Below are positions 56,201-64,000 of a stretch of DNA of 64,000 nucleotides, in pieces. The DNA comes from Campylorhamphus procurvoides (taxonomy: Eukaryota; Chordata; Aves; Passeriformes; Dendrocolaptidae): NCBI GenBank assembly GCA_013396655.1, contig WBMV01009262.1:409865-473864 (forward strand), read 5' to 3'. The stretch's first letter is position 1. Each line of letters opens with the position of its first letter. The position numbers and the translations under genes are program-made. The notes below the pieces were generated by a model. It made no database searches and had not been told where the DNA came from. It saw only the letters and a program-made list of their open reading frames with translations.

Positions 56201-59200
56201 AGCTTTTCCTACCCCAGCTTCTTCCCAGCAGAAGGGCATGTGATGGCATATGAGGGGACAATCCCAGCCAGCCCAGTGCTGGAGGAGCAGCAGGACCTTG
56301 GGGAAAGCCTGTGCTGGAGGTTTGGTTACTGAGGAGCAGGGCACCCTCAGTGCACATCCCACCTGCAGATCCCTAAATCCCATCCCTGCCTGCCCAAAAG
56401 TTCCTGTTCCCAAGCCCAGGGAGGGGAAGGAGCCTTCCCAGAGGCTGTCAGCGGGATTGGTGGAGCCCAGCCGAAATAGCTGGTTGTTACCAGAGTGATC
56501 CTCTCCTGCTGTCAACAAACAGCCTGCTAGAGAGGAGCACATCTCCAGGCACCCGGGCTCTGGAATTTCCCAACCTCACCGGTGTCAGACGGCTCCTGCC
56601 GTGCCAAAAAGGTGGGAGTTACCAGCCAAAATTGTGGGGGGAAGGATGGGCACGAGCAGGGGTGCTGAAGCTGTGCCAGGAGCTACCTGCTGGTCTTCAT
56701 TGCAGCATCCAGTGCTCATGGATGGAGATGTTAAAACGTCCAAACTAGGATGTCAAATGTGTAAACTGGGATGGTCTGGCTTTAGTTGTGCTGGTAGAGC
56801 AGCACCCACAGAACTCTACCCCGTGGGGCTACAAGGGCCGTGGGTAGGGGTTGGCTTTTGGTGATGGTGGGCACTGTGAGGGGCAGAGAAAAGTGTTTCC
56901 ACAGGCAGGGAGGGGCTTTTACAGCACGGAAGGGGAAAGAGAGGGTATTATTTGCTCATCTGTGGTTGAGAAGCTAAACTGCCTGCAAAGAAAATGAGTA
57001 TTTTCTTTTTTCTCCTCTTTCTAGGGCTGAAATCCCTCCTCTCCCCTCCTCTCTTCTCCTCTCTCCTCATCCTTCTAGAAGGTTCCCCTCCCTTGCCCTT
57101 CCTCCCCCTCCTCACTGCTTTTCATCCCCTGACTTTTCCATCCATGAGAAACACCCGGCGGGGTGATGTTTACAGAGAAAATAAATGCCTGTTCTATTTG
57201 TAGCGCTGGGGGAACACGGGGCTGGCAGAGGGGCTGTGGGGGTGTGGAAAGCGGGTGTTCACATCCCCTCCCAGGGCTGCAAGGCGGGACAGGAGGCTTT
57301 TCTCAGCCACATCCACCTTGGGCCAAGACTTCCCTCTCTTCTCCCCAAGCTCTCAGAGGAAATGACCCTGTTGGGCTCAGAAATTTTTGTGGGCTGGGAT
57401 GCTGAAAGCCTTGAAGCCCTGCTGAAGCCCAGAGAGAGGCTGGGAAAGAGGATGGGAAGTTCCTTGTGATCCCTGCTCTTTCTGCCACTGCACAGGGGTT
57501 TATGGCATGGAAATGGATGGGGCCCATCCTTTAACGTGGCTGGGGATGGCACCACAAGCAGTTGGTGACTCCCGGTCCTCCCTCCCTTGCCTGCCTGCAG
57601 CGAAGAGGAAAAACAACTCCCAGAAAGCCAAGACTTGGGCAAAAGAAGCAGCAGGGATCCACGGGGCCATCCCAAGCTGACTCACAGCTCACAACAGCTC
57701 TTTCCACAGCCAGTGAGTCACGGTGACGGATGAATGTTGCTTTTCTCTCTCCGTGTCTGGGAGACACGTGATGGGCTCGGCCACCTCTGAACCATGCCGT
57801 TTGCCCCATGACTTTCTCCACTGACAGCAATGTTTGGCAGCGCCCTCCCTTCCCTGGGATGCTTTCTGTCTGTCTGCCACTGGCTGTCTGTCCAGCTGTC
57901 AGGCAGCCAAGTGCAGCCGTTGGGCACCAGGCAGCTCCCAGAGGAATTGCCCCGAGTGATGCGCAACTGGCACAATGGGTGACACACCCTGGGCAGGAAG
58001 GATGGAAAATGGGACTTTAGCTGCAGCTTGGGGCATAAACATCTCCCAGCCCGCCTTGATGCTGGTTGGGAAGCCCTGTTTGGTCTGTTCTGAGGATGAG
58101 TGACAGATAACGGGTGACAAACCAGGTGGCAAAGCTGCATCCTCCTCATCCTAGGGCTGGTAAGAGCCACTGTAGCCCCGCTCCTCTAAATCTAAGCCTG
58201 GCTTTGCAGAATTCAAAGCTGCCCTCACTCTGGGCTCTGCTTTGCAAAGCAAAGGCTTTATGAAAGGGTAAAGTGAGTTCTCTGACATTATAGAATATAT
58301 TTAGAATATACTTAACAGAATATACTAATATTCTGTCAATATAAAATAATATAAGAATATTCTCATATAACAATATTTTGCTGTATTGGTCAATATAACA
58401 TAAAAACTTGAGCTCCCTTTTTCTGTTCTATTTACCCAAAAAAAACTCTGAGGGCTGTCCCACCTCTCTGCAGCGTGGCAATATCCAACCAAGCCCTGGG
58501 CATGATGGAGACAGCTCAGGGAAGGGCTGATTTGGGAATGAGGGTGCTTTGATGGGCACCCTCCTTGCTCCATGTCTGCAGGAGGTTTGGATATAGGACA
58601 TGTTGAAGGGGCTGGTGACAAACCAGGCTTGGATATAGGACATGGTGAAGGGGCTGGTGGCAAACCAGGCTTGGATATAGGACGTGGTGAAGGGGCTGGT
58701 GACAAACCAGGCTTGGATATAAGACATGGTGAAGGGGCTGGTGGCAAACCAGGCTTGGATATAGGACATGGTAAAGGGGCTGGTGGCAAACCAGGCTTGG
58801 GCTACCCAGGTGAGGCCTGGGAAGTACACAGATACGAGTGAGGAGTTCAGAGGAGTTTCCCAGCTGAAGGCTGGGGGTGATGCTAATGCTTGGGCAAGCT
58901 GGCTTCCCAAAAAGGAGACAAGCCAGAGCCTGGCACCTGGAAAGGGCCAAGGGAGCGGCCCTAGGGAGCCGGGGCCGGACTTGGCCTCCGCCTGTTGCGA
59001 ACAGTCTGTGCTTTGAGCTTTTTTTAGGCATGCAGACTGTTAGCCTCCTGCCTCCCAAACCCTGTTTCTGTCCAGCCTTCAACCTGACATGAGCTCCTTG
59101 GGGTGAGCTTAACCCTGTCCTGTGATCCTGCAGGAATGTGCATATTATATATTTGCCCACAGCCTTCTGTTGCTAAATATAAGGGTGAGACAAGAATAGT

Positions 59201-61988
59201 CCTCCCTGATTCCCACGATACCAGTTTACCATTCTCCCCCCTTTTCAGCATTTTTCCTGTTCTTTCCCATCAGCTGGAAACTTTTCCAGCTGCTTCGAGC
59301 TATGACCTTAAAACATGTGGTGTGATCATACAAAGGAAAGCTTGAAGAAATCAGTCAGATTTCCAGAAGTGGAGGAACGGAAGAGTTGAGGAGGGTCCAT
59401 GGAGCTGCTAAACCTGGAGAAGGCAGGAGAGGTCCTGGATGGGCACCCCAGGCCATACACTGCTCCCTATCCATAGGCAGGTACCCTGGAAAAGCCAGTT
59501 TCCCACTTACCTCCCAGGACCCCCATCACCACTTCTGAGGGCCCACCCAAGCCTTGGGGGGTCACATTTTTGTCACCCACTTGTTGAAATCTTGAGGTGA
59601 ACGCCGTTCACGGGGAGTCTACATATCCAAGTCTCTCTTATCCCCTCATGCCAAACCTCCAGTAAGAGGTATTTTGGGGAACAGGGAGCGGGTGACCTCA
59701 CTGGGAACCAGAGAGGAGCCAGGCTGTCTAAAAACAGTTTACTAAAACTTTACACTCTGATGTCAACAGGGTAAGTTTTATGAGTGTTTTTTCTTTTTGA
59801 TATAATCCTGTATTGGATGAAGCACGTGATGACTCTTCCCATTTTGGGCAGGAAGCCCCAGGTCCCTGAACCTGGGCTTGGAGGGAATGCAAAACACAGG
59901 ATTCACCCCCAAAAACGAGTCTGTCCCCAACCCCTTGCCTGGCACGCTTGTGGCTCTCCCTGTTAAGAGACAGAGGGATGTCCCACAGTGGGCAGCCCAT
60001 GGGGACACCTGGAATGGGTGCTGCTGATCTTGGCAGGGATGTTGTCAAGTGGATGGGCTTATGGGAAGCTGGTGCCCAGACCCAGAGTCTCAGCTGGCAC
60101 ATCTGTTTCAGTCCAGTGCAGAAATAGTCCCTGGCATTGGAAAATGGGTGTAAAACCTCTTTTTTTTCCCCAGCCTCACATGTCTGTGCCAGGCAGATGC
60201 CCATTGAGCCCTCAGCTGTGTCCCAGCCATGGGTGATGTTACCTGGGGGGAGTCTAGGGGGCTTGGCATGTGCCAATGAAGGCCATGTACACACTGTGAA
60301 AGGTAGGGTAGCCCTTGGAACCCATCCTGGACCCCAGGAAAGCAACAGTTCCACGCCAAACCCGTGGAAGGTCAAGGCTGGACAGAAGGACACCACTCTG
60401 TTCATTAACAAAAGGGATTTTTTTTCCACTCAGCTTGCCAGGCACCCTCCTATTTTGGTGCATGGAAAAAAATAGAAGAAACAAGGCCTGAGGTAAGGAC
60501 AGGAGCATGTCCCAGTGGCCACCTGCTTGCTGGAAGGGAACAAGGACAACAAGGGACTTACAGGGACCCTGCAGACGCTGAGGGCCACAAGGCTGGGCTC
60601 TGGGATCATCCTCATCCTCCTCCTTGCACTAATACAGGCTGGGATGCAGAAGATGGTTGGGAGCAAAAGACTAGAGGTGGTCAGTAATTCCTTTGGGAAC
60701 TGCTTGGAGCAAACTCCTGTCCACTGGTCAGAGCTCTGGTACCCAGAGGGAGGTTTGGGGAAGAGAAACTGCTCAGTGAGATGATACAGTCTTTTTGGGG
60801 TGAGTTAGGGAAATGAAAGTGCTTTCTAAATTCGCCTCATTTTTAAAGCTGCAGATGCTGCTGACACAGTGCAATGGTCAGTTAGATATCTCAGGCAGAA
60901 TTTGGAAGGGCAGGTTAAGGCACAGACCCGTTCCAGCAGGACAAGACCCGTGTCCAGACCTGCAGAGCCCACTGAGGCTCAGACCATGGCAGCTCTGAGC
61001 ATCCCAGAGCAGGGGAAGGAGCAGGGAGAAGCAGGGCTGTGGGATGCCCATCAGGATGTTGAGGCAGGGCACACGGCCACACCAAGAACTGGATGGGCAA
61101 ACCTGGCTGCTTCTTTTGGAAAATTTGATATAAATCCCCTGCTCTGTCTTGAAGCAACCCATCTGCCTAGCTCTGACCACATGCAGCAGCCAGTGTCCCC
61201 TGTCCTCCCAGGTCCCTGGGGCTCAGCCTGCCCTGTGGCACTGTGGGGGTGACTCTCATTTCCCTGTCGCTCTAGGGGTGATCCTGCCCACCTCTGGGGC
61301 TGTGCTGGTGGGAGAGGTGAGCCTCTGAGCCTTTACCCCATACACCAGCCACTCCAGTGTGTGGGACAGATGGACGGAGCAGAGCCAGGAGGAGACACAC
61401 GCCGGCAAATGCTCCACCTCCCTTCGTCCCACCAAGCCCCTGCTTCTGGGATGAAGAGGGGTTGCCCTCACAGACAGCTACTCTAGCAAGGCCAAACATG
61501 GGCAGGGAGGGTTGGTGTGCTCCCTCCTCATGGCACAGGGCTTAGTGGAGCAGGGATGGTGCCTTTGTCCCACCAGCTACCCATGGCACCAACCAAAGCC
61601 CTGTGGCTCCTCCAAGCCCATTCCCACAGAGCAGAACAACCCCTTGGGGAAGGACAGAGAGGTACCCAGCACCCTGAGAGCCACAGTGGGTGAACAGCCC
61701 TCCTCCCACCCTCAGCTTCCCCCAAACACCCTGCCCCAAAGACAGGCAGCTCCCTCTTTGCTTCTGCCAGCTTGGCGACACCCATGGCTCTCTACACCGC
61801 TCCACGCTGGATCCACAACCCTCCCAAGAACCGTATCCCCCAGTTTCCCCACCGTTCCGACTTTTGGGTGGGCTGGTGGGATGGGACTTACCTCCAGCGG
61901 GGTGTCCCGTACTGAAGGCCTGGAAATGGTCAGCCAGCAGCAGCAGTAGGAGCAGGAGCAGCGTGACGATGCCACGTTGGGCACCCAT
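36328..61988 (-). CDS. CSPG4: Chondroitin sulfate proteoglycan 4 (NG2), complete gene, ten coding exons
   Basis: CSPG4/NG2 is a single-pass cell-surface proteoglycan of pericytes, oligodendrocyte precursors and melanocytic cells. It binds collagen VI, growth factors and integrins. Coding exons on the minus strand are 61988-61892, 49128-48965, 47932-44351, 44047-43568, 43185-43009, 40237-40039, 39862-39728, 39568-39414, 38618-38435 and 38231-36328. All are GT-AG with matching phases, giving 2358 aa against 2322 in human, which also has ten exons. In order: a signal peptide with nine consecutive Leu; two laminin G domains (about 34-380); a long array of CSPG repeats with recurring FTQxD/FSQxDL and VHxG motifs; one transmembrane helix (about 2248-2271); and a tail starting HKRNKTGKH and ending in the PDZ ligand QYWV. 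Two functional sites differ from mammals: the chondroitin sulfate Ser-Gly reads Ser1013-Thr, and the tail ERK Thr-Pro reads Thr2346-Ser. Confidence 0.97.
38435..38618 (-). CDS. CSPG4: CSPG4 coding exon 9 (residues 1664-1725)
   Basis: This exon encodes VDSMLIFYQHEMPDKPFWLA and then SFEEKCPQRLTQLWKNAG, matching human FEAACPQRPSHLWKNKG. Confidence 0.95.
38767..38914 (+). mobile_element. CR1 3' fragment in CSPG4 intron 8
   Basis: The phrases CCATCCCTGGAAGTGTTCAA, AAGATGACCTTTAAGATCCC and a TGATTCCATGATG end are a CR1 3' terminus, about 150 bases long. Confidence 0.92.
39414..39568 (-). CDS. CSPG4: CSPG4 coding exon 8 (residues 1612-1663)
   Basis: This exon encodes AVQPITSQNLQAVSNSPASS and then NFTQAQ, a CSPG repeat that continues into exon 9. 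Confidence 0.95.
39728..39862 (-). CDS. CSPG4: CSPG4 coding exon 7 (residues 1567-1612)
   Basis: This exon encodes ALEGGFAFDLWDGENLSPGH and following, matching human DGGFRFRLSDGEHTSPGHFF. Split Gly codons at both ends. Confidence 0.95.
40039..40237 (-). CDS. CSPG4: CSPG4 coding exon 6 (residues 1501-1567)
   Basis: This exon encodes REGATAAISSHILRAEDEDS and then FTQAQIDDGLILFVHQG, a CSPG repeat. It ends with one base of a split Gly codon. Confidence 0.95.
40238..43008 (-). other. CSPG4: CSPG4 intron 5 with a CpG-rich patch
   Basis: This 2.8-kb intron has GT-AG borders. Most of it is ordinary. The part from about 42660 to 42960 is unusually CpG-rich compared with its surroundings. No additional exon was recognised. 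Confidence 0.8.
42660..42960. promoter_or_regulatory. CpG-dense patch inside CSPG4
   Basis: By eye there are over 20 CpG dinucleotides in about 300 bases, while flanking intron sequence has few. Both strands have short open frames that I do not recognise. It could be an internal promoter or enhancer-like island, or simply a GC-rich intron segment. Confidence 0.4.
43009..43185 (-). CDS. CSPG4: CSPG4 coding exon 5 (residues 1442-1500)
   Basis: This exon has 59 codons, VENQQILYRQDGPRSPADSF and following, including the ANASEISRQS segment that matches human ANASEMDRQS. Confidence 0.95.
43568..44047 (-). CDS. CSPG4: CSPG4 coding exon 4 (residues 1282-1441)
   Basis: This exon has 160 codons of CSPG repeat, starting VTHGEIPPQGIVYLVSSPPA and containing LDPIQSFTQEDINSGRVLYF. 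Phase 0 at both ends. Confidence 0.96.
44351..47932 (-). CDS. CSPG4: CSPG4 coding exon 3, 3582 bp (residues 88-1281)
   Basis: This single open exon of 1194 codons, phase 0 at both ends, corresponds to the giant exon of mammalian CSPG4. It holds the rest of laminin G 1, laminin G 2 and the first several CSPG repeats. It carries the residue aligned with the mammalian chondroitin sulfate attachment serine (codon at 45157-45155), where Gly is replaced by Thr. The antisense strand is also open over long stretches, which is a composition effect. Confidence 0.97.
47933..48964 (-). other. CSPG4: CSPG4 intron 2
   Basis: This 1.0-kb intron lies between exons 2 and 3. The donor is gtcagc and the acceptor tcctgcag. 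No repeat or additional exon was recognised. Confidence 0.85.
48965..49128 (-). CDS. CSPG4: CSPG4 coding exon 2 (residues 33-87)
   Basis: This exon encodes ASFFGDSFVEMPLADASRTV and then LLFLAAGQPDHLLLQL, the first half of the first laminin G domain. The phase matches exons 1 and 3. Confidence 0.95.
49322..49512 (-). mobile_element. CR1 LINE 3' fragment, minus orientation
   Basis: The plus strand begins AGAATCACAGAATGGTTTGG and continues through CATCTAGTCCAACTCCCCTG and CCCCATCCAGCCTGG, the reverse complement of a CR1 3' end. It is the only minus-oriented CR1 copy I found here. Confidence 0.93.
53711..54190. repeat. 28-bp minisatellite in CSPG4 intron 1
   Basis: About 16 units of the type GGTTCAGGGGGGATGCAAAC plus ACTAGAAG occur, with 27-30 base spacing and internal variants. 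It contains one ambiguous base at 53842. All overlapping open frames are repeat translation. Confidence 0.97.
58286..58400. other. AT-rich patch with TATTC/GAATA motifs
   Basis: About 115 bases are very AT-rich, with repeated TATA, ATATTCT and AGAATAT words in both orientations. It lies 185 bases before the 42-bp minisatellite. It may be a degenerate repeat; no family was recognised. Confidence 0.6.
58585..58800. repeat. 42-bp minisatellite in CSPG4 intron 1
   Basis: Five consecutive 42-base units start at 58585, 58627, 58669, 58711 and 58753, followed by a short partial unit. Each contains GCTTGGATATAGGACATGGT and then AAGGGGCTGGTGGCAAACCA. The unit length is a multiple of three, so frames on both strands stay open through it. 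Confidence 0.97.
61892..61988 (-). CDS. CSPG4: CSPG4 coding exon 1 (signal peptide)
   Basis: This exon has 32 codons: MGAQRGIVT, nine Leu, then ADHFQAFSTGHPAG. This is a clear cleavable signal peptide. The exon ends GGAG|gtaagt with one base of a split Ala codon completed by exon 2. Confidence 0.93.
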
Positions 61989-62095
61989 GGTGTCCCTTGG
62001 GGCTGGATGAGCGGCGAGGGCTCTGGGACACAACAGCCTGCGCCGGCGCCTGCTGCCAGCCAAGGGCTGCTGCTACTACTATATTTAATAAAGCA
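61989..62095 (-). promoter_or_regulatory. CSPG4: Candidate CSPG4 core promoter and 5' UTR
   Basis: On the minus strand a TATA-like TATTAAATATAG (around 62090-62079) lies about 95 bases upstream of the CSPG4 ATG. A start about 30 bases downstream would give a 5' UTR of about 60-70 bases. The sequence between is GC-rich (GGCGCCGGCGCAGG). This is inferred from spacing only. Confidence 0.45.
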
Positions 62096-64000
62096 GACTG
62101 AGGGAGGGATCTGTAACTTCTCCCGCCTGTCAGAAAGGAGAAATTCGCTCAGATTACAACGTCAAAGTTCTCTCTTAAAGGGCTAGAGGCCCTCGCCACC
62201 CACCCAGCCACCCGCTCCTGAAAACCTCCTTGTTCTGCCGGGGCGAGGAGAGGGAGGAGCAGGGAGGGAGCCCGATGAGGGGTGGCTTCGGAGGCACCGC
62301 CAGCTCCAGGAGGAGTGGTACGCCCAGGGAACCCCTGGCACTCGGCACTCCTTGGGAGCAAAGCCAGCTCCTGCCATCCAGATGAGTGGCTCGGTCCCAA
62401 AGCCACTGTCACCCACTCCAAAGTGGCTCTCCAAACCTTCCAATTCTCAGCTGGCTTTCAGGATGACTCTCAGCCTTCAGGGTTCGTAACACTCCAACTG
62501 TGTGAGCACAGGACTGGGGAAAGAGCTTTTCAGCTTCTCCTGCTGCTGCAAAGCTGATTCCACATGTGTTCAGGACAAGATCACGACTCTTTAGAGACGC
62601 AGCATCCCAACCAGCCTGGCTCCCTGCTCCTTAGTGAGGGTTTCAGGGATCATCTCGCTCATATCCCATCTTTTCATCCCCCTCCCTTCTTCCCCCTTGG
62701 CTCCCTGCTCCTTAGTGGGAGTTTCAGGGATCATCTCACTCATATCCCATCTTTTCATCCCCCTCCCTTCTTCCCCCTTGGCTCTTGTGCAGCACCCCCC
62801 TCCTTCCTCCTGGATGTGTGGATTTCGGGTCCTTTCCCCCCAAGGTGTACTTTGCCGATGGATTACATGTGGCTTCTTTCCTGCTGGGTTATTTCTAACC
62901 CCTTCAGGGCCCTCAGTGTGACATTGCCAGCTTTGGCAGCATTTGCAACATGTTGCAGCTTACTGTCACCTACAAACATAATTAATTTGTTGTTTACTCT
63001 TGCTTTCAGATAATTAATAAAGGCATTAAATAAACCTGGGATATGCTGTTTTTTTCAGTAACTTTTTCTGAGTAATTGCCAGGGGCTTGGTAAGTTCATT
63101 AGCTAATTCTGTTTAGTCTGGGGGTTAAATATTAGTTAGACTGGCTGATTTGTACAAATTCAGTTTTGCCTTTCCTGCTCTTCATCCTGGGGTCTGCTGA
63201 GGACAGACAGAGAGAAAAACCACCTAGAGTCCTCAGCAGTCCCCTCTCCTTACCTTTGTAAGGGCTGATGGAGGAACAGAGGGGTGCAGGGCTTAGGTCT
63301 TCAGGGTGGAGGTTGATCTTTAGTGTCTCCATCACAATTCACGGGTAACAGGTGGGCTGAACACGTGCCCTCCCCTCCAACCTAGAAGGACCACCTCCAA
63401 CCCACCAGGACTGCCTCTATCCCACCAACAGGCAACCCTGGCTTTCCTTTTGGCTCTCCAACCCCCAGTTTGCTTTGCTCACTGGGAATGAGCCCCTGTT
63501 TTCTACAGGAACACTAGCCTTGGATGAAGGCAGCAAGCACGGCTTGAGCAAGGAAATGCTTCCAAGCAACCTGAGCATCCTCCACCTCAGGGATGCTCAG
63601 GGTCTGCTCCTGACTCTGCAGGCAGGAAAATATCCCAAACAAACCTGGCCATGGCAAGGACAGAGGAAAACCTCCACTGCTTTTTAAATGATTATTATTA
63701 TTTTCCCCTCCTCCAGTGAGGAAAGCACAACCTGTGGTTGAAACCTCAAGTGTTATCCAGAGGAACATCCCCATGGCAGCCCCGGTGCTCCTGCCACAGG
63801 CGGTTTCAGCTCTCCCCCTGAGCACAGCCCTGTGCCCCACATCTGGCCAGCACATTTCCCATTCCTCAGGCAGGCCCTGGCAGCAGGCAGGGATTTGTTT
63901 TTCCCTTTCCCAGCTAACATCTGGCTGAGTGGCAGAGGGGCAGGGCCAACACAGGGCAGTGCCTTCACCCTCCGGGCAGGACTGGCAGGCTGGTTCTGCA
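62096..64000. other. Sequence upstream of CSPG4; no gene recognised
   Basis: This contains an 81-bp tandem duplication (62618-62782) and otherwise unique-looking sequence. In mammals ODF3L1 lies on this side of CSPG4, but I saw no frame resembling it in this 1.9 kb. Confidence 0.5.
62618..62782. repeat. 81-bp tandem duplication upstream of CSPG4
   Basis: Two copies of an 81-base unit beginning GGCTCCCTGCTCCTTAGTG (62618 and 62699) differ at only a few bases. A third partial copy begins GGCTCTTG. The unit ends in a pyrimidine-rich CCCTCCCTTCTTCCCCCTT stretch. It lies about 0.6 kb upstream of the CSPG4 start codon. Confidence 0.95.

Larger units (their letters stand above)
49129..61891 (-). 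other. CSPG4: CSPG4 intron 1 (12.8 kb)
   Basis: This is the largest intron in the window. It holds one CR1 copy (49322-49512), the 28-bp minisatellite (53711-54190), an AT-rich patch (58286-58400) and the 42-bp minisatellite (58585-58800). The remainder is mostly unique-looking, moderately GC-rich sequence. No coding gene was recognised in it. First introns of this kind often carry enhancers, but none can be assigned here. Confidence 0.8.

Noticed and set aside
58585..58800. Direct repeats resembling a CRISPR array
   Set aside because: The units are contiguous with no unique spacers, and the window is a vertebrate chromosome. It is a minisatellite; the same applies to 22791-22950 and 53711-54190.
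62096..64000. ODF3L1, expected next to CSPG4 by mammalian synteny
   Set aside because: No frame in this stretch resembles it. It may lie outside the window or be absent.

Overview
This is a vertebrate nuclear genome window, almost certainly from a bird. All coding sequence is in GT-AG spliced exons. At least six fragments of CR1-type LINE 3' ends are scattered through introns and spacers. Introns are short compared with mammalian ones. The gene order PTPN9 - SNUPN - SNX33 - CSPG4 matches human 15q24 and, from general knowledge, chicken chromosome 10. The exact species cannot be read from the sequence. Gene identities come from reading the translated exons against my memory of the human proteins; no database search was possible.

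Layout. Positions 1-2000 hold no recognisable gene; the first bases are very CpG-rich and may belong to the neighbouring promoter (SIN3A in mammals, an inference). PTPN9 (minus strand, 13 coding exons, 12351 to 2981, 588 aa) is complete. A CpG-rich promoter region with a GAGCC-type pentamer array and a long TG array in intron 1 mark its 5' end. SNUPN (minus strand, 23154 to 15421) shows seven coding exons. Its first coding exon, which carries the start codon and most of the importin-beta-binding domain, is missing and probably lies in the 488-base run of N at 23428-23915. SNX33 (plus strand, two coding exons, 25024-28623, 564 aa) is complete. CSPG4/NG2 (minus strand, ten coding exons, 61988 to 36328, 2358 aa) is complete and has one 3582-base exon; its 12.8-kb first intron carries two minisatellites and a CR1 copy.

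The four genes are not an operon and do not act in one pathway. PTPN9 is a CRAL-TRIO tyrosine phosphatase of secretory vesicles. SNUPN is the trimethylguanosine-cap import adaptor for spliceosomal snRNPs. SNX33 is an SH3-PX-BAR endocytic membrane-remodelling protein. CSPG4 is a large cell-surface proteoglycan. Their proximity is conserved synteny.

I found no convincing new biological system. The most useful observations are these. The Ser-Gly that carries the chondroitin sulfate chain in mammalian NG2 reads Ser-Thr here. The ERK-type Thr-Pro in the NG2 tail reads Thr-Ser. IMP3, which lies between SNUPN and SNX33 in mammals, is not visible and coincides with the assembly gap. A 30-bp minisatellite just downstream of a real SNUPN splice donor repeats a near-perfect donor consensus. 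There is also a set of tandem arrays, promoter-proximal repeats and an intragenic CpG-rich patch.
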